This document shows, piece by piece, positions 48,598-60,242 of a DNA stretch of 64,000 nucleotides. Below the pieces are notes generated by a model. That model was not told the origin of the DNA and did not search any database. It saw only the letters and a list, made by a program, of their open reading frames with translations. The stretch lies in assembly GCF_001275385.1 (NCBI RefSeq), contig NZ_LGIW01000013.1, positions 159,201-223,200 on the forward strand, given 5' to 3'. The position numbers and the translations under genes were made by a program. Source of the DNA: Exiguobacterium sp. BMC-KP. GTDB lineage: Bacteria > Bacillota > Bacilli > Exiguobacteriales > Exiguobacteriaceae. Position 1 is the first letter of the stretch; every line of letters begins with the position of its first letter.

Positions 48598-50337
48598 TCA
48601 TCGCAAAATCGCTGGGAAAAGGACTTTTTTCCGAAGGACTTCATATATTCCCTGCGGTGTAATCCGCACATATGGCAAGTGAGTTGACGCTAGGAATAGC
48701 AACGTATAGACAGGATCTTCAAACGCATAACCGCGTTCGAACAAGGCTTCCCGTAAAGCGGTTTCCTGAACGATCAAATCTTCGAGTGGCAAGTCGGACG
48801 TCTGCCCCATTAAGGTCAATGGAACTTCAGCGATGACTTCCCCGTCTTCAACGAGAACGATTCCACCGCCGAACGCTTTCATTCGATCAAACGCGACTTG
48901 CATATCTCGTTTCGATTTACCAATCATTAAAATATCACCACTGATTGAGTACGAACTGACAAGACCGCCGACTTGTGTCGCAAAGTTTTTCAGAACGGTA
49001 TTTAAACGCCACTTTCCTTCCCGATCGAGTAACATCAAGAATGATTCATCGCAACCTGCTGGTAACACAGGCACACTCGTATCGTGCTCGACTTGGTACA
49101 GCTTCATGATGACGGAATTGACCATCTCAAGACCAACCGGCATGCTGAACGAAAAATCCTGTTCCGTTAACGAAACCTGGACTTCCGAGCGTGGCATGAG
49201 TGCATAGACAGCATCGAGCGCTTCTGCCGGGTAACACGGAATATCCGCTTGGCGCACCCACGTTCCGCGTGCAAGGACAGCGACTGGTGTCGGAGCATCT
49301 TTTGCTTCGAGGAAGTTGAGATGGGCAATCCGTCCTGGTGCGATACTTCCGAGTAGATGATCGAGATTAAAATGACGTGCTGCATTGTACGACGCAATTC
49401 GGTATGCTTCTTCGACGGGAATTCCTGCCTCAAGCATCAGTCGGATCGTCTCATCCATCATTCCTGCTTTATAGAAGGACGGTGTCGAACCATCCGTCGT
49501 CACTAGCACTTTATCGAACTGCGTCAATCCTGCTTCTACGAGACCTTTAAAGATATCCGGTAGATCTGGACGAATCGACGAGTACCGAATCGTCGTCGTA
49601 TAGCCGAGTTCAAGACGCGTCATCGCCTCTTCGACGGTCATCGATTCATGATCGCTCGTCACGCCGTAAAGCGCCATCTTCGTCAATGTCTTCGCTGAAG
49701 CACCAGGGAAATGACCCTCGATTGGTTTTCCAAGTTTGATCGCATCCTGCATCCAGTGAAGCAGTTCATCATCTCCTTGCGAGAGACGTGGCCATCCCGT
49801 CAACTCACCCGCTTGGATGACTTGTGGATGCTTGAGCCACGCTTGAATCCGGCGATTATCAATTGAGATACTATCGGCATCAAGTTCCGTCTGCGCATCA
49901 AGACGTGCCCACCAGTACATCGAGGTCGGTAAGTCCGCTAACGCTTCAACTTGAGCAAACGCTTGCTCCGTCGGCTCTAGTAACAGCAACATGTTATCGT
50001 TGACGAGTGTCGATGTTCCCCGCTCCGCCGCAAACTTCGCAAGACTCGCTGGATTATACAGCTGGAATGGATGAGCATGGGGTTCAATGTAACCAGGTAC
50101 GATATATTGACCTGTTGCATCATGGTACGCATCGGCTTGTTCCGGCATTTCTGGACCGACATAGACAATCCGGTCGCCGCTAATCCAGATGTTCGCCGTC
50201 CGCCAGGCTTTGACTCCATGATTCAGGTAGGTGGCATTCTGTATGACAAGTGTCGGTGCAAGCTTTCCGCTGATGACCGCTTGGTGTGTCCGTACTTCAG
50301 ATTTCGTCCAAGGGGATCTTCCACAATTTTTTTTCAC
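48598..50337 (-). CDS. YerA-like adenine deaminase paralogue
   Basis: A 579-residue amidohydrolase related to adenine deaminase. The first metal motif is HAH in YIEPHAHPFQL, where Ade has HVH, and the later motifs are EGHFPGA, SDHESM and TTDGSTP in place of GHAAG, DHESV and CTDD. It is therefore a divergent subgroup, like B. subtilis YerA, and its true substrate is uncertain. The GTG start follows AAAGGAGG by 11 bases. Its position after purD matches the B. subtilis order. A CcpA-like cre site lies in its leader. Confidence 0.87.
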   Translation of the reverse strand: MKKNCGRSPWTKSEVRTHQAVISGKLAPTLVIQNATYLNHGVKAWRTANIWISGDRIVYVGPEMPEQADAYHDATGQYIVPGYIEPHAHPFQLYNPASLAKFAAERGTSTLVNDNMLLLLEPTEQAFAQVEALADLPTSMYWWARLDAQTELDADSISIDNRRIQAWLKHPQVIQAGELTGWPRLSQGDDELLHWMQDAIKLGKPIEGHFPGASAKTLTKMALYGVTSDHESMTVEEAMTRLELGYTTTIRYSSIRPDLPDIFKGLVEAGLTQFDKVLVTTDGSTPSFYKAGMMDETIRLMLEAGIPVEEAYRIASYNAARHFNLDHLLGSIAPGRIAHLNFLEAKDAPTPVAVLARGTWVRQADIPCYPAEALDAVYALMPRSEVQVSLTEQDFSFSMPVGLEMVNSVIMKLYQVEHDTSVPVLPAGCDESFLMLLDREGKWRLNTVLKNFATQVGGLVSSYSISGDILMIGKSKRDMQVAFDRMKAFGGGIVLVEDGEVIAEVPLTLMGQTSDLPLEDLIVQETALREALFERGYAFEDPVYTLLFLASTHLPYVRITPQGIYEVLRKKVLFPAILR

Positions 50338-50362
50338 GAAAGCTCGACCTCCTTTGTTTTAT

Positions 50363-50376
50363 TGAAAACGCTTTCT
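50363..50376. promoter_or_regulatory. CcpA cre-like site in the yerA-like leader
   Basis: TGAAAACGCTTTCT matches the cre consensus TGWNANCGNTNWCA at all but the last base. It lies just downstream of the predicted transcription start, a roadblock position. Confidence 0.55.
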
Positions 50377-50386
50377 TATAGTTCTT

Positions 50387-50415
50387 ATACTAAAATGTTA
50401 CTAAGTAAGTTTCAA
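50387..50415 (-). promoter_or_regulatory. Promoter of the yerA-like gene
   Basis: On the minus strand TTGAAA (50410-50415), 17 bp, TAGTAT (50387-50392). Confidence 0.55.
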
Positions 50416-50508
50416 GAAGTTTTGCCCCGTTCCGGATTCATTTGGTCAAAATAACACAATTTCGCCATGGAAGACAAATCTTTTCGTGCACTTCGCCAAG
50501 AAACAAAA

Positions 50509-50541
50509 AACCAGACGCGACTCTTTCGAGCACGTCTGGTT
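50509..50541 (-). terminator. Terminator of the pur operon
   Basis: AACCAGACG (50509-50517) pairs with CGTCTGGTT (50533-50541); on the minus strand it continues as TTTTTTG. It lies just after purD. Confidence 0.92.
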
Positions 50542-50547
50542 CAGATA

Positions 50548-51810
50548 TTACGATTCATATGAGGTACGAAAGGCTTTTTGCGCGATATCAGTTCGGTAAA
50601 AGAATGGTTGATCCGTCACGTCTGGCAAGTTCGCATAGACCTGTTCGACCGCTTGCTCGATCGTCTCAGCACGGCTGACACAAACGAGGACACGTCCACC
50701 GGCTGAGACAAGTTGATCGTCTCGTTCTGCCGTTCCGGCATGAAAGACGAGAAGGTCGTCCCCAATCTGATCAAGTGGAATCACTTGCCCCGTTTTCGGC
50801 GCTTCCGGATATCCTTTTGCTGCGACGACGACACCAACAGCTGCTTGATCTGTCCAAACGACTTCCGGCGTCTGTCCGTCCATTAGTGGCATGATGACAT
50901 CAAGCAACGGTGTCTCTAAACGCGGGAGAATGACTTCCGTCTCCGGATCACCAAAGCGGGCATTGAACTCGATGACGAATGGTCCTTGTTTCGTCAGCAT
51001 CAGACCGGCATAGAGGAAACCGGTGAACGGAATCCCTTCACTAGCCATCTGATCGACGAGTGGCTGAATGATTCGTTCGACAGCTTCTGTCGTCAACGCT
51101 GCTTCGTCCCACTGAGGAAGCGGTGAATACGCGCCCATTCCTCCTGTGTTCGGACCTAAGTCACCGTCAAACGCCCGTTTATGATCTTGTGATAACACCA
51201 TCGGGATGACCGTCTCTTCGTGCACGAATGCCATCAACGAACACTCTTCCCCGACTAGACACTCTTCGATGACGACACAGCTTTGCTGCCCGTATTCCCC
51301 AGCAAACGTATCGTGGATTGCTTCGAGTGCCTGATCGATCGTTTCTGCGACCGTGACTCCTTTTCCGGCAGCAAGTCCATCGGCTTTGATGACGATCGGT
51401 GCACCCGCTTTGCGAACATACGCCTCTGCATCTGCTGCTGAAGTAAAGACGGCGTGAGCAGCGGTCGGAATACCGGCACGCTCCATCAATTCTTTCGCGA
51501 ACTGCTTACTTCCTTCGATCGCTGCTGCTTCCCGTGTTGGTCCGAAGATCTGCAGTCCCGCTGCCTGAAAGGCGTTAACGACTCCGAGAACAAGTGGTCC
51601 TTCTGGTCCAACGATTGTCCAATCGATCTGTTCGTCTTTTGCGAACGTTACGAGTTCATCGATGGCATCTTCGGCGATTGGAACACATGTTGCTTGTGTC
51701 ATCCCGGCATTCCCGGGCGCAGCATATACCGTCTCGATCCGTTCATCCTGTGCCAGCTTCCAGACGAGCGCGTGTTCACGCCCTCCTTTACCAATCACCA
51801 ATACCTTCAT
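50548..51810 (-). CDS. purD: Phosphoribosylamine-glycine ligase
   Basis: A 420-residue ATP-grasp enzyme (GAR synthetase, second step of IMP synthesis). VIGKGGREHAL at the N-terminus, GPEGPLVLG, the ATP-grasp core VIKADGLAAGKGV and EFNARFGDPETE are signatures. It is the last gene of the pur operon, 15 bp after purH. Confidence 0.98.
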   Translation of the reverse strand: MKVLVIGKGGREHALVWKLAQDERIETVYAAPGNAGMTQATCVPIAEDAIDELVTFAKDEQIDWTIVGPEGPLVLGVVNAFQAAGLQIFGPTREAAAIEGSKQFAKELMERAGIPTAAHAVFTSAADAEAYVRKAGAPIVIKADGLAAGKGVTVAETIDQALEAIHDTFAGEYGQQSCVVIEECLVGEECSLMAFVHEETVIPMVLSQDHKRAFDGDLGPNTGGMGAYSPLPQWDEAALTTEAVERIIQPLVDQMASEGIPFTGFLYAGLMLTKQGPFVIEFNARFGDPETEVILPRLETPLLDVIMPLMDGQTPEVVWTDQAAVGVVVAAKGYPEAPKTGQVIPLDQIGDDLLVFHAGTAERDDQLVSAGGRVLVCVSRAETIEQAVEQVYANLPDVTDQPFFYRTDIAQKAFRTSYES

Positions 51811-51825
51811 TCAAATCGCCTCCGC

Positions 51826-53346
51826 TTAGTGTTTGAAATGTCGAACGTTCGTAAAGATCATCGTAATGCCATGTTTGTTACACGCATCGATCGACTCTTG
51901 ATCGCGAATCGAGCCACCTGGTTGAATGATTGCCGTAATGCCAGCTGCTGCCGCCGCTTCGACTGTATCCCCCATTGGGAAGAAAGCATCGGAAGCAAGG
52001 GATGCGCCAACCGCTTTTTCTCCGGCTTGCGTAATCGCGATGTTTGCCGAACCAACACGGTTCATCTGTCCTGCACCAACACCGACGGTTACTTCGTCTT
52101 TCGCGAGAACGATCGCATTCGACTTGACGTGTTTAACAGCGCGCCATGCCAGTTTCAAATCTTCCCATTCCGCCGCTGTCGGCTTGCGGTCTGTGACGAC
52201 GCGTGCTGCCGCATCATCAAGCGTCTCATCGTCACTGTCTTGGACGAGCATGCCGCCGGCAACTGCTGTATAGCGGATCGCTTGGACACGTTTGACGTCA
52301 AGTTCGAGCAGACGAATGTTCTTTTTCGCTGACAATAAGTTGAATGCTTCTTCTGTGAAGGACGGGGCAATGATGATTTCAAGGAAGATGCCGCTTAGTT
52401 GTTCTGCTGTTTCAAGATCGACTTCGCGGTTCAAGGCGACGATCCCACCGAAGATCGAGACAGGGTCTGCTGCATGCGCGCGACGGAATGCCTCTCCGAT
52501 CGTTGGACCGACGGCAACGCCACATGGGTTCATGTGTTTGACAACGACGGCTGCTGCTTCGCGGAACTCGTCGAGAATTTCGAGGGCTGCGTTTGCATCT
52601 TGAATGTTGTTATACGACAACTCTTTACCATGCAACTGCTTCGCGGAAGCAAGAGAAGCCCCACGGTAAATCGGTGTTTTATAAAAGGCTGCTTCTTGGT
52701 GCGGATTTTCTCCGTAACGGAGGTCTTGGACCTTCTCAAGCGTGATCGTCAACTGATCCGGGAACTTCTCCCCTGTTTGCGTCAAGAAATAATCCGCAAT
52801 CAACGCATCGTACGCCGCTGTATGACGGAATGCTTTTGCAGCAAGACGTTGGCGTGTCTCAAACGTCGTTCCACCTTCACGAACCTCAGCAACGACTGTT
52901 TCGTAATCGGCTGGATCGACGACGACCGTCACAGCTGCGTGGTTCTTCGCCGCTGAACGCAACATGCTTGGACCACCGATATCGATGTTCTCGATCGCAT
53001 CCGCATACGCAACGTCTTCTTGTAAGACTGTCTGCTTGAACGGATACAGGTTGACGACGACGAAATCGATCGGTTGAATCTGTTGCGCAGCCATCTGCTC
53101 ACGATGAGATTCAAGGTCACGACGACCGAGTAATCCACCATGAACCATCGGATGGAGCGTCTTGACACGTCCATCGAGCATCTCTGGGAATTGTGTGACT
53201 TCACTGATACCAATGACCGGAAGCCCAGCTTCCTCTAATGCTTGATGTGTTCCTCCTGTCGAGACAAGCTCGATACCTGCTTCGTGAAACGCTCGTCCCA
53301 GTTCGACGATCCCTGTTTTGTCCGACACACTAATTAACGCTCTCAT
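51826..53346 (-). CDS. purH: Bifunctional AICAR transformylase / IMP cyclohydrolase
   Basis: A 506-residue enzyme for the last two steps of IMP synthesis. The N-terminal cyclohydrolase domain ([27 protein letters not shown]) and the C-terminal transformylase domain with [10 protein letters not shown] and KHVKSNAIV are present. GAGGAGGCAAACGT before ATG 53346 sets the start; that ATG overlaps the purN stop by 4 bp. Confidence 0.98.
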   Translation of the reverse strand: MRALISVSDKTGIVELGRAFHEAGIELVSTGGTHQALEEAGLPVIGISEVTQFPEMLDGRVKTLHPMVHGGLLGRRDLESHREQMAAQQIQPIDFVVVNLYPFKQTVLQEDVAYADAIENIDIGGPSMLRSAAKNHAAVTVVVDPADYETVVAEVREGGTTFETRQRLAAKAFRHTAAYDALIADYFLTQTGEKFPDQLTITLEKVQDLRYGENPHQEAAFYKTPIYRGASLASAKQLHGKELSYNNIQDANAALEILDEFREAAAVVVKHMNPCGVAVGPTIGEAFRRAHAADPVSIFGGIVALNREVDLETAEQLSGIFLEIIIAPSFTEEAFNLLSAKKNIRLLELDVKRVQAIRYTAVAGGMLVQDSDDETLDDAAARVVTDRKPTAAEWEDLKLAWRAVKHVKSNAIVLAKDEVTVGVGAGQMNRVGSANIAITQAGEKAVGASLASDAFFPMGDTVEAAAAAGITAIIQPGGSIRDQESIDACNKHGITMIFTNVRHFKH

Positions 53347-53918
53347 ACGTTTGCCTCCTCTTTCATCCACTCTTCGATGACTTGCGGATACAGTCTATGT
53401 TCGACACGCTGAATCGCTTGTTGCAACGTTTCACGCGTCATCTCTTCTGTAATCCGAACGGCTTCTTGAGCCATGATCGGTCCTGTGTCCATTCCTTCAT
53501 CGACTATATGAATTGTAACACCTGTGATTTTAACTCCGCCACGAAATGCTTGTCCGATCGCATCTTTTCCTGGAAACGCTGGAAGCAGCGACGGATGAAT
53601 GTTAACGATTCGCCCTGCGTATCGTCCGAGCAACTCTTCCCCAATCAAACGCATGTAACCGGCAAGGATGATCCGTTCAACACCTTTTGCTTCAAGACGA
53701 GCGATGATTTCCCGCTCAAAACTTGGTTTATCAGGATAGTCCTTCGCCCGAAAGACGAAGACGTCACATCCGCGTCGTTTTGCCCGTTCAATGACCGGTG
53801 CGTCCGGTTGATCACAGACGATCAGTTCGATTGAGGCATGTAACGTCCCTGCCTCGATTGCTTCAAAAAGTGCTTCGACATTACTACCGCTTCCTGATGC
53901 AAAACAGGCGATCTTCAT
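53343..53918 (-). CDS. purN: Phosphoribosylglycinamide formyltransferase
   Basis: A 191-residue folate-dependent GAR transformylase. [10 protein letters not shown] binds substrate; [13 protein letters not shown] carries the catalytic Asn and His, and [12 protein letters not shown] the aspartate. Both ends overlap neighbours by 4 bp (purM, purH). Confidence 0.97.
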   Translation of the reverse strand: MKIACFASGSGSNVEALFEAIEAGTLHASIELIVCDQPDAPVIERAKRRGCDVFVFRAKDYPDKPSFEREIIARLEAKGVERIILAGYMRLIGEELLGRYAGRIVNIHPSLLPAFPGKDAIGQAFRGGVKITGVTIHIVDEGMDTGPIMAQEAVRITEEMTRETLQQAIQRVEHRLYPQVIEEWMKEEANV

Positions 53919-54949
53919 GCGTCGACTCCTTGAATCCGGACACCTTCTTGATCGGTCACGTGACCAATCACGTACGCTGTCTCATTTTCACGAGCGAGGC
54001 GTGCTGTTACTTCCGCAACATCTTCCGGTTTGACGATCAACATGAAACCGATGCCCATGTTGAAGACGTTATACATATCATGTCGTGGCAGATCACCTGC
54101 TTGTTCAAGCCAGTCAAAGACCGGTAACGTCGGCCACTTTTTCGGATCAAACGATGCACCAAGACCCTCTGGCAAGACGCGTGGTACGTTTTCGTAGAAA
54201 CCGCCACCTGTAATATGCACCATCGCTTGAATTTTTTCCGTCTCAAGGGCTGCTTTGACCGCTTCGACGTAGATGCGTGTCGGCATGAGCAGCGCATTGC
54301 CGAGCGTATGACCGAGCATCATGACTTCATCTTCGTAGCTAAGGCCACTCTCAGCGACGATTTTACGGACGAGTGAGAACCCGTTCGAATGGACACCAGA
54401 CGAAGCGAGACCAAGAATGACATCGCCTGCTGCGACCTTGTCACCGGTGATCAACTTTTGTTTCTCAACGGCACCGACGGCAAAACCAGCGATATCGTAT
54501 TCGCCATCTGCGTACATACCTGGCATTTCTGCCGTCTCGCCACCGATCAACGTACATCCGGCTTGGACACATCCTTCAGCAACACCGGCGACGATGCGTT
54601 CGATCTTCGCTGGAATCGCCTGACCGAGCGCGATGTAGTCGAGGAAATAAAGCGGTTCTGCACCTTGGACGATGATATCGTTCACGCACATCGCGACACA
54701 GTCGATCCCGATTGTATCGTGTTGTTCGAGTGCGAAGGCAAGCTTGAGTTTCGTACCGACCCCGTCCGTTCCGCTGACGAGAACCGGTTCTTTCAACTGC
54801 AATTGGCTGAGGTCGAACATCGCACCAAAGCTACCGAGTCCCGTTAATACTTCTTTGCGCATCGAACGGGCGACGTGTTTTTTCATTCGAGTGACGGACT
54901 CATATCCTGCCGTCAGACTCACACCTGCTGCTTCGTAATGTTTGCTCAT
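53915..54949 (-). CDS. purM: Phosphoribosylformylglycinamidine cyclo-ligase
   Basis: A 344-residue AIR synthetase. [32 protein letters not shown] and [11 protein letters not shown] are family signatures. It closes the imidazole ring to give AIR. It lies 16 bp after purF. Confidence 0.98.
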   Translation of the reverse strand: MSKHYEAAGVSLTAGYESVTRMKKHVARSMRKEVLTGLGSFGAMFDLSQLQLKEPVLVSGTDGVGTKLKLAFALEQHDTIGIDCVAMCVNDIIVQGAEPLYFLDYIALGQAIPAKIERIVAGVAEGCVQAGCTLIGGETAEMPGMYADGEYDIAGFAVGAVEKQKLITGDKVAAGDVILGLASSGVHSNGFSLVRKIVAESGLSYEDEVMMLGHTLGNALLMPTRIYVEAVKAALETEKIQAMVHITGGGFYENVPRVLPEGLGASFDPKKWPTLPVFDWLEQAGDLPRHDMYNVFNMGIGFMLIVKPEDVAEVTARLARENETAYVIGHVTDQEGVRIQGVDA

Positions 54950-54965
54950 GTTCTTCCCCCATCTA

Positions 54966-56375
54966 TCAAAGTTTAGCTTCTAACTCGAGCGAACCGAGTG
55001 GTGTCGGATACTCTCCTGTGAAGCAAGCGGTACATTGTCCTTTTAATGGTCCTTCAAATGGGCGATCGATTGCATCGACCATCCCTGGTACAGTTAGGAA
55101 CTCAAGTGAATCAGCACCGATTTCTTGACGGATCTCTTCCGGCATCAAGCGGGCAGAGATTAACTCGTCTTTTGACGATGTATCAATCCCGTAATAACAT
55201 GGATTCGTAATCGGTGGTGCCGTGATACGAACATGAACTTCCGTTGCACCGGCTTCACGTAATAAACCGACGATCCGGCGACTCGTCGTTCCCCGGACGA
55301 TCGAATCATCGACCATGATGACACGCTTGCCTTGTACGACGCCGCGTAACGCAGACAACTTCATTTTGACCCCACGTTCCCGTAACTCCTGTGACGGCTG
55401 GATGAACGTCCGTCCGACATAACGATTTTTGATCAATCCCATTTCATACGGAATACCACTCGCTTCCGCGTAACCGATCGCTGCCGAGATACTGGAATCC
55501 GGTACCCCTGTAACGACGTCTGCTTCGACCGGTGCTTCTTCATACATCTTTTTCCCGAGTGCTTTCCGGGCCGTATGGACGTTGACACCATCAATGATTG
55601 AATCCGGACGTGAGAAGTAGATATATTCCATCGAACACATTGCTCGTTCGCGTGGTTCCATGTATTGACGAGACGACATACCCTGTTCTGTGATCGTCAC
55701 GAGCTCCCCCGGCTCAATATCACGAATGAACTCTGCACCGACGATATCAAAGGCACATGTCTCTGATGCAAATACGATGCCGCCGTCCGGTGTCTTCCCG
55801 AGTGACAGTGGACGAAGTCCGTGTGGATCAACCGCCACGAATAACGTATCTTCCGTTAAGAACAGAAAGGCAAACGCCCCGACGAGACGAGCGAGACTAT
55901 CAGCAATCCGGTCTTCGAGTGTGTCGAGCTTACTACGTTTGACAAGGTGAGCGACGACTTCCGTATCACTCGTCGTCTGAAAGATTGCACCTTCTGCTTC
56001 TAGTAGATGTTTCAGCGAATCGGCATTGACGAGGTTTCCGTTATGTGCGAGGGCAAGATCTCCCGTCCGCGATTTGAAATGAAGCGGTTGGGTATTCTCA
56101 AGCGTGTTTCCCCCTGCTGTCGAATACCGGACGTGTCCGATCGCGTGATGTCCTCTAAGATCTGTCAGTGTCTCTTCCGAAAAGACTTCTGTCACGAGTC
56201 CTTGCCCGCGGTGCGGGAAGAGGTCGTCGCCGTCACTCGTGACGATTCCTGCCCCTTCCTGTCCCCGGTGTTGCAAACTATGCAAGCCATAATAGGCGAG
56301 TTGCGCTGCATTCGGTTGTCCGAAGATCCCGAAGACGCCACATTCCTCATTTAGTCCTTTGATGTCATATAACAC
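54966..56375 (-). CDS. purF: Amidophosphoribosyltransferase
   Basis: A 469-residue enzyme that catalyses the first committed step of purine synthesis. The 11-residue propeptide [11 protein letters not shown] is followed by the catalytic Cys12, as in Bacillus. The PRPP loop is [14 protein letters not shown]. The four cysteines that hold the 4Fe-4S cluster in the Bacillus enzyme are present (AMCSMEY, TNPCYYG, GQCTACF). The start overlaps the purL end by 25 bp. Confidence 0.98.
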   Translation of the reverse strand: MLYDIKGLNEECGVFGIFGQPNAAQLAYYGLHSLQHRGQEGAGIVTSDGDDLFPHRGQGLVTEVFSEETLTDLRGHHAIGHVRYSTAGGNTLENTQPLHFKSRTGDLALAHNGNLVNADSLKHLLEAEGAIFQTTSDTEVVAHLVKRSKLDTLEDRIADSLARLVGAFAFLFLTEDTLFVAVDPHGLRPLSLGKTPDGGIVFASETCAFDIVGAEFIRDIEPGELVTITEQGMSSRQYMEPRERAMCSMEYIYFSRPDSIIDGVNVHTARKALGKKMYEEAPVEADVVTGVPDSSISAAIGYAEASGIPYEMGLIKNRYVGRTFIQPSQELRERGVKMKLSALRGVVQGKRVIMVDDSIVRGTTSRRIVGLLREAGATEVHVRITAPPITNPCYYGIDTSSKDELISARLMPEEIRQEIGADSLEFLTVPGMVDAIDRPFEGPLKGQCTACFTGEYPTPLGSLELEAKL

Positions 56376-58570
56376 GCGATTGCTCCTTCCCAGTCTCCCT
56401 GTAAGGTCGAACGGTCTGCTTCGATCCGTGTGTCTGTCGTCTCGATGACAAGAAGCTCATCGTTCGTGACGACACCGATCGCTTGAGCACCGGTCCGTTG
56501 TTCGAATGCTGCAGCGTGTGCTTGTGGCACAGTAACGACGAAACGTGATTGCGATTCACTGAACAGGTGTAACGTTGGTCCATCAAACTGAACCGTCAAC
56601 CCGAGGTTCGTCCCAAATGTCATCTCAGCGAGGGCGATCGCGAGACCACCTTCTGAAACGTCATGCATCGCATTGACTTCACCTGCTTGTACTGCTTGTT
56701 GTAACAATTGTAAGCGTGCGTGTTCGACTGCTAAATCGATTTGTGGTGCGCGACCGAATGATTTACCGAATTGCATATATTGAAGCTCACTACCACCAAA
56801 CTCGGCTGTTGTTTCGCCTAACAGATAAATCTGATCACCTGCTTGTTTGACGTGTTGTGTCGTAATCCATTCTGTCTGCTCGTGTAATCCGACCATTCCA
56901 ACGACCGGTGTCGGGTGAACCGCTTGACCAGCTGACTCATTGTAGAGCGAGACGTTCCCACCGATGACGGGTGTCTCAAGAACACGACATGCTTCCGCCA
57001 TACCAGCTGTTGCTTGCTGCAACTGCCAGAAGCCTTCTGGTTTATCCGGATTTCCGAAGTTCAGACAATCCGTGATAGCAAGTGGTGTCGCACCACTCGC
57101 GACGATATTACGGGCTGCTTCCGCAACGGCAATCTGTCCACCGACGTATGGATCCAAGTAGACGAAGCGACTGTTACAGTCGGTCGTCATCGCGAGTGCT
57201 TTGTTCGTACCGCGAACGCGGATGACAGCTGCATCTGATCCCGGTGCGACGACCGTTGATGTCTGGACCATATGATCGTACTGATCGTAGACCCAGCGTT
57301 TCGAAGCGATCGTCGGCTGACGAAGTAGTGCTCGCCATGTCTCAACAACGTCCTCGACGACTGGAAGTGTCTCTTCCATCGCTTGGAATTCTTCATAATA
57401 CGCAGGAACGCGGGATGGTTTTTCATAGACTGGTGCTTCTTCCGCTAATGCGTCAACCGGAACTTCCGCTACGATATCCCCATGATGGATCAAACGTAAG
57501 ACTTTCTCTTCAATGACTTCTCCAACATGAACGGCATGGAGTCCCCATTTGCTGACGATTGCTTCAATCTCTGCTTCGCGCCCACGTTTGACGACGAGTA
57601 ACATTCGCTCTTGTGATTCTGAAAGCATCATTTCGTAGGCAGTCATCCCTGTCTCCCGTTGCGGGACGTCATCGAGATGCATCTCGATGCCCATGCCTGC
57701 TTTTGAAGCCATCTCTGCTGAAGAAGATGTTAGTCCAGCAGCGCCCATATCCTGCATCCCGACAAGTGCTGGATGACCAACGATTTCAAGACAAGCTTCA
57801 ATCAATAGCTTCTCCATGAACGGATCACCGACTTGAACAGCTGGACGTTTTGCTTCCGTATCTTCTCCGAGATCCTCCGAGGCAAACGTCGCACCATGGA
57901 TGCCGTCGCGCCCAGTAGCTGCACCGACGTACATGACTGAGTTCCCGACACCTTTTGCCTGACCTTTTTGAATATCCGCATGGTTGATCAAACCGATACA
58001 CATCGCGTTGACGAGTGGATTGCCTTCATATGAGCGATCAAATCCGATTTCGCCACCGATCGTTGGGATACCGACACAGTTGCCATAACCCGCGATCCCA
58101 GCGACGACTTGTTCGAACAGTTGATTGACACGTGGTGTACCGAGATGACCGAAACGGAGCGAGTTCATGAGCGCGACCGGGCGTGCCCCCATCGAGAAGA
58201 TGTCGCGAATGATTCCGCCGACGCCTGTCGCAGCACCTTGATACGGTTCAACAGCGGATGGATGGTTGTGACTTTCAATCTTAAAGACGACAGCTTGCTC
58301 ATCGCCAATATCAACAACACCTGCTCCTTCCCCTGGTCCTTGTAAGACACGTGATCCAGTCGTCGGGAATTGACGAAGGACGGGTTTAGATGTCTTGTAC
58401 GAACAATGCTCAGACCACATGACTGAGAACAGTCCTGTTTCTGTGTAGTTCGGTTGGCGTCCCAGTAAATCGACGACCATCTGGTATTCCGCATCACTTA
58501 AGCCCATCGTGGCATAAACGCGTTGCTCTTGAATCAATTCTGGTGTTGGTTCAGACTGTTGTTTTAGCAT
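56351..58570 (-). CDS. purL: Phosphoribosylformylglycinamidine synthase subunit PurL
   Basis: A 739-residue ATP-dependent subunit that, with PurQ and PurS, makes [26 protein letters not shown] and GVGGIIRD are signatures of the small PurL type. The size agrees with Bacilli, which use three separate subunits. Overlaps purQ by 20 bp and purF by 25 bp. Confidence 0.98.
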   Translation of the reverse strand: MLKQQSEPTPELIQEQRVYATMGLSDAEYQMVVDLLGRQPNYTETGLFSVMWSEHCSYKTSKPVLRQFPTTGSRVLQGPGEGAGVVDIGDEQAVVFKIESHNHPSAVEPYQGAATGVGGIIRDIFSMGARPVALMNSLRFGHLGTPRVNQLFEQVVAGIAGYGNCVGIPTIGGEIGFDRSYEGNPLVNAMCIGLINHADIQKGQAKGVGNSVMYVGAATGRDGIHGATFASEDLGEDTEAKRPAVQVGDPFMEKLLIEACLEIVGHPALVGMQDMGAAGLTSSSAEMASKAGMGIEMHLDDVPQRETGMTAYEMMLSESQERMLLVVKRGREAEIEAIVSKWGLHAVHVGEVIEEKVLRLIHHGDIVAEVPVDALAEEAPVYEKPSRVPAYYEEFQAMEETLPVVEDVVETWRALLRQPTIASKRWVYDQYDHMVQTSTVVAPGSDAAVIRVRGTNKALAMTTDCNSRFVYLDPYVGGQIAVAEAARNIVASGATPLAITDCLNFGNPDKPEGFWQLQQATAGMAEACRVLETPVIGGNVSLYNESAGQAVHPTPVVGMVGLHEQTEWITTQHVKQAGDQIYLLGETTAEFGGSELQYMQFGKSFGRAPQIDLAVEHARLQLLQQAVQAGEVNAMHDVSEGGLAIALAEMTFGTNLGLTVQFDGPTLHLFSESQSRFVVTVPQAHAAAFEQRTGAQAIGVVTNDELLVIETTDTRIEADRSTLQGDWEGAIACYMTSKD

Positions 58571-59234
58571 GATGTGCCCCCTGTTTGACGAGTGAAGTAA
58601 AGAGTTTCAATCCATCTGTTCCGCCAGTCAATAGCTCGACTGCTCGTTCTGGGTGTGGCATCATCCCAAGAACGTTACCCGCTTTATTCGTGATCCCGGC
58701 GATATCGCCGCGCGAACCGTTTGGATTGTCGACATACGTGAAGGCGATTTGCCCATTTGTTTGGAGCATCGCGTAAGTCGCATCATCGCAGTAGTAGTTG
58801 CCTTCGCCATGTGCGATTGGAATCGAGATTGTCTCGCCTGGCGTATAATCCGATGTAAACCGTGTCTTCGTATTTTCAACCTTCAGTTCGACCGTCCGAC
58901 ACATGAACTTCAAGCCATTGTTCCGGTGTAAGACACCTGGCAAGAGCCCCGCTTCGACAAGGATCTGGAATCCATTACATACCCCGAGGACCGTTTTCCC
59001 TTCTGCCGCGAAGCGTTTGACTTCTTCCATGATTGGTGAGAAGCGTGCGATCGCACCGCAACGGAGGTAATCTCCGTAAGAGAAGCCACCCGGTAACAGG
59101 ACACCATCATAGCCTTCAAGTGAGGTTTCGGTATGGAAGACGTATTCAGCTTCTTCTCCGAGCGCATCCTTAACCGCATGGTACATATCTAAATCACAGT
59201 TCGATCCCGGAAAGACGATGACCGCGAACTTCAT
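58551..59234 (-). CDS. purQ: Phosphoribosylformylglycinamidine synthase subunit PurQ
   Basis: A 227-residue class I glutamine amidotransferase that feeds ammonia to Pur[21 protein letters not shown], the nucleophile in VLGVCNGFQ and the His-x-Glu in PHPERA are visible. The ATG overlaps the purS stop by 4 bp. Confidence 0.98.
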   Translation of the reverse strand: MKFAVIVFPGSNCDLDMYHAVKDALGEEAEYVFHTETSLEGYDGVLLPGGFSYGDYLRCGAIARFSPIMEEVKRFAAEGKTVLGVCNGFQILVEAGLLPGVLHRNNGLKFMCRTVELKVENTKTRFTSDYTPGETISIPIAHGEGNYYCDDATYAMLQTNGQIAFTYVDNPNGSRGDIAGITNKAGNVLGMMPHPERAVELLTGGTDGLKLFTSLVKQGAHHAKTTV

Positions 59235-59479
59235 GCTGGCGTCACCTCTTCGATCGTAATCTGGTAATCTTCCATCACCGTGTTAACGAGTAGTTTTTGA
59301 CACATCTCATGAATCATCGCTTCTGTCGTTTCCGTTTCAACGAGCAGTTCAATCTGTTTTCCGATTCGGACACTCTCGACACCGGTAAAACCAAGCTGTT
59401 GTAATCCGCCTTTTACAGCAACTCCTTGTGGATCTAAAATGCTTTCCCGTAATGCGATCGATACGATGACTTTTTTCAT
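59231..59479 (-). CDS. purS: Phosphoribosylformylglycinamidine synthase subunit PurS
   Basis: An 82-residue assembly subunit of the FGAM synthase complex. [17 protein letters not shown] at the N-terminus is the family hallmark. It overlaps purC and purQ by 4 bp each. Confidence 0.97.
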   Translation of the reverse strand: MKKVIVSIALRESILDPQGVAVKGGLQQLGFTGVESVRIGKQIELLVETETTEAMIHEMCQKLLVNTVMEDYQITIEEVTPA

Positions 59480-60183
59480 TGTGTGTTTCCCCCTAGGCGA
59501 TTGAATAGTGTTTGGTATGTCTCTGTCAGTGAACCGATATTGCGTCGAAAGACATCTTTATCGAGATGTTCTCCAGTTTCCTGATCCCACAAGCGGCATG
59601 TATCAGGTGAAATCTCATCAGCCAGTAGAATCGTTCCATCTGCCGTTTTGCCGTATTCCAATTTAAAATCAATCAACGTGATTCCGTTTTGACGGAAGTA
59701 AGGTTGCAAGACTTCATTCACGCGAAGTGCTTTGTCCGACAGCTCTTCTAGTTCCTCTGAAGTCGCAATCTTCAGTAAATTGATGTGTGATGAGGTGACG
59801 AGTGGATCGCCTAACGTATCATCTTTATAGTAGAACTCAACGATTGGTGCTTCGAGCACTGTACCTTCTTCGATACCGAGCCGTTTACTCAAGCTTCCCG
59901 CGACGACGTTTCGGACGACGACTTCGAGTGGAATGATAGTGACACGACGTACGAGCTGTTCGCGCTCCGAGACACGCTCAATGAAATGTGTCGGAATGCC
60001 CGCTTGTTCGAGGATTTCAAAGAAATGACTCGTCAATCGGTTGTTCAATTCGCCTTTTCCAGCAAATACTTCTTTTTTCTCGCCGTTGAATGCCGTGGCC
60101 TCGTCTTTATAGACGATCCGGAGCACATCCTGCTCCTGCGTCGTGTACAATCGTTTTGCTTTTCCTTCATAAAGTGGTTGCAT
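59476..60183 (-). CDS. purC: Phosphoribosylaminoimidazole-succinocarboxamide synthase
   Basis: A 235-residue SAICAR synthetase. LYEGKAKRLY, PLEVVVRNVVAGS and LIDFKLEYG are signatures. The frame is open to 60258, but GGGGGACGAAAGCG before ATG 60183 marks the start and gives the normal length. Confidence 0.97.
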   Translation of the reverse strand: MQPLYEGKAKRLYTTQEQDVLRIVYKDEATAFNGEKKEVFAGKGELNNRLTSHFFEILEQAGIPTHFIERVSEREQLVRRVTIIPLEVVVRNVVAGSLSKRLGIEEGTVLEAPIVEFYYKDDTLGDPLVTSSHINLLKIATSEELEELSDKALRVNEVLQPYFRQNGITLIDFKLEYGKTADGTILLADEISPDTCRLWDQETGEHLDKDVFRRNIGSLTETYQTLFNRLGGNTQ

Positions 60184-60242
60184 CGCTTTCGTCCCCCATG
60201 ATCCTAAGATGTAGACGGGGCAAGTGCCCCGTCTCAGGTTGA

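Noticed and set aside
51454..52332. 292-codon open frame on the plus strand across purD-purH
   Set aside because: It is antisense to two certain pur genes, has no plausible ribosome site, and its Cys/Arg-rich composition is a shadow of the real frames.
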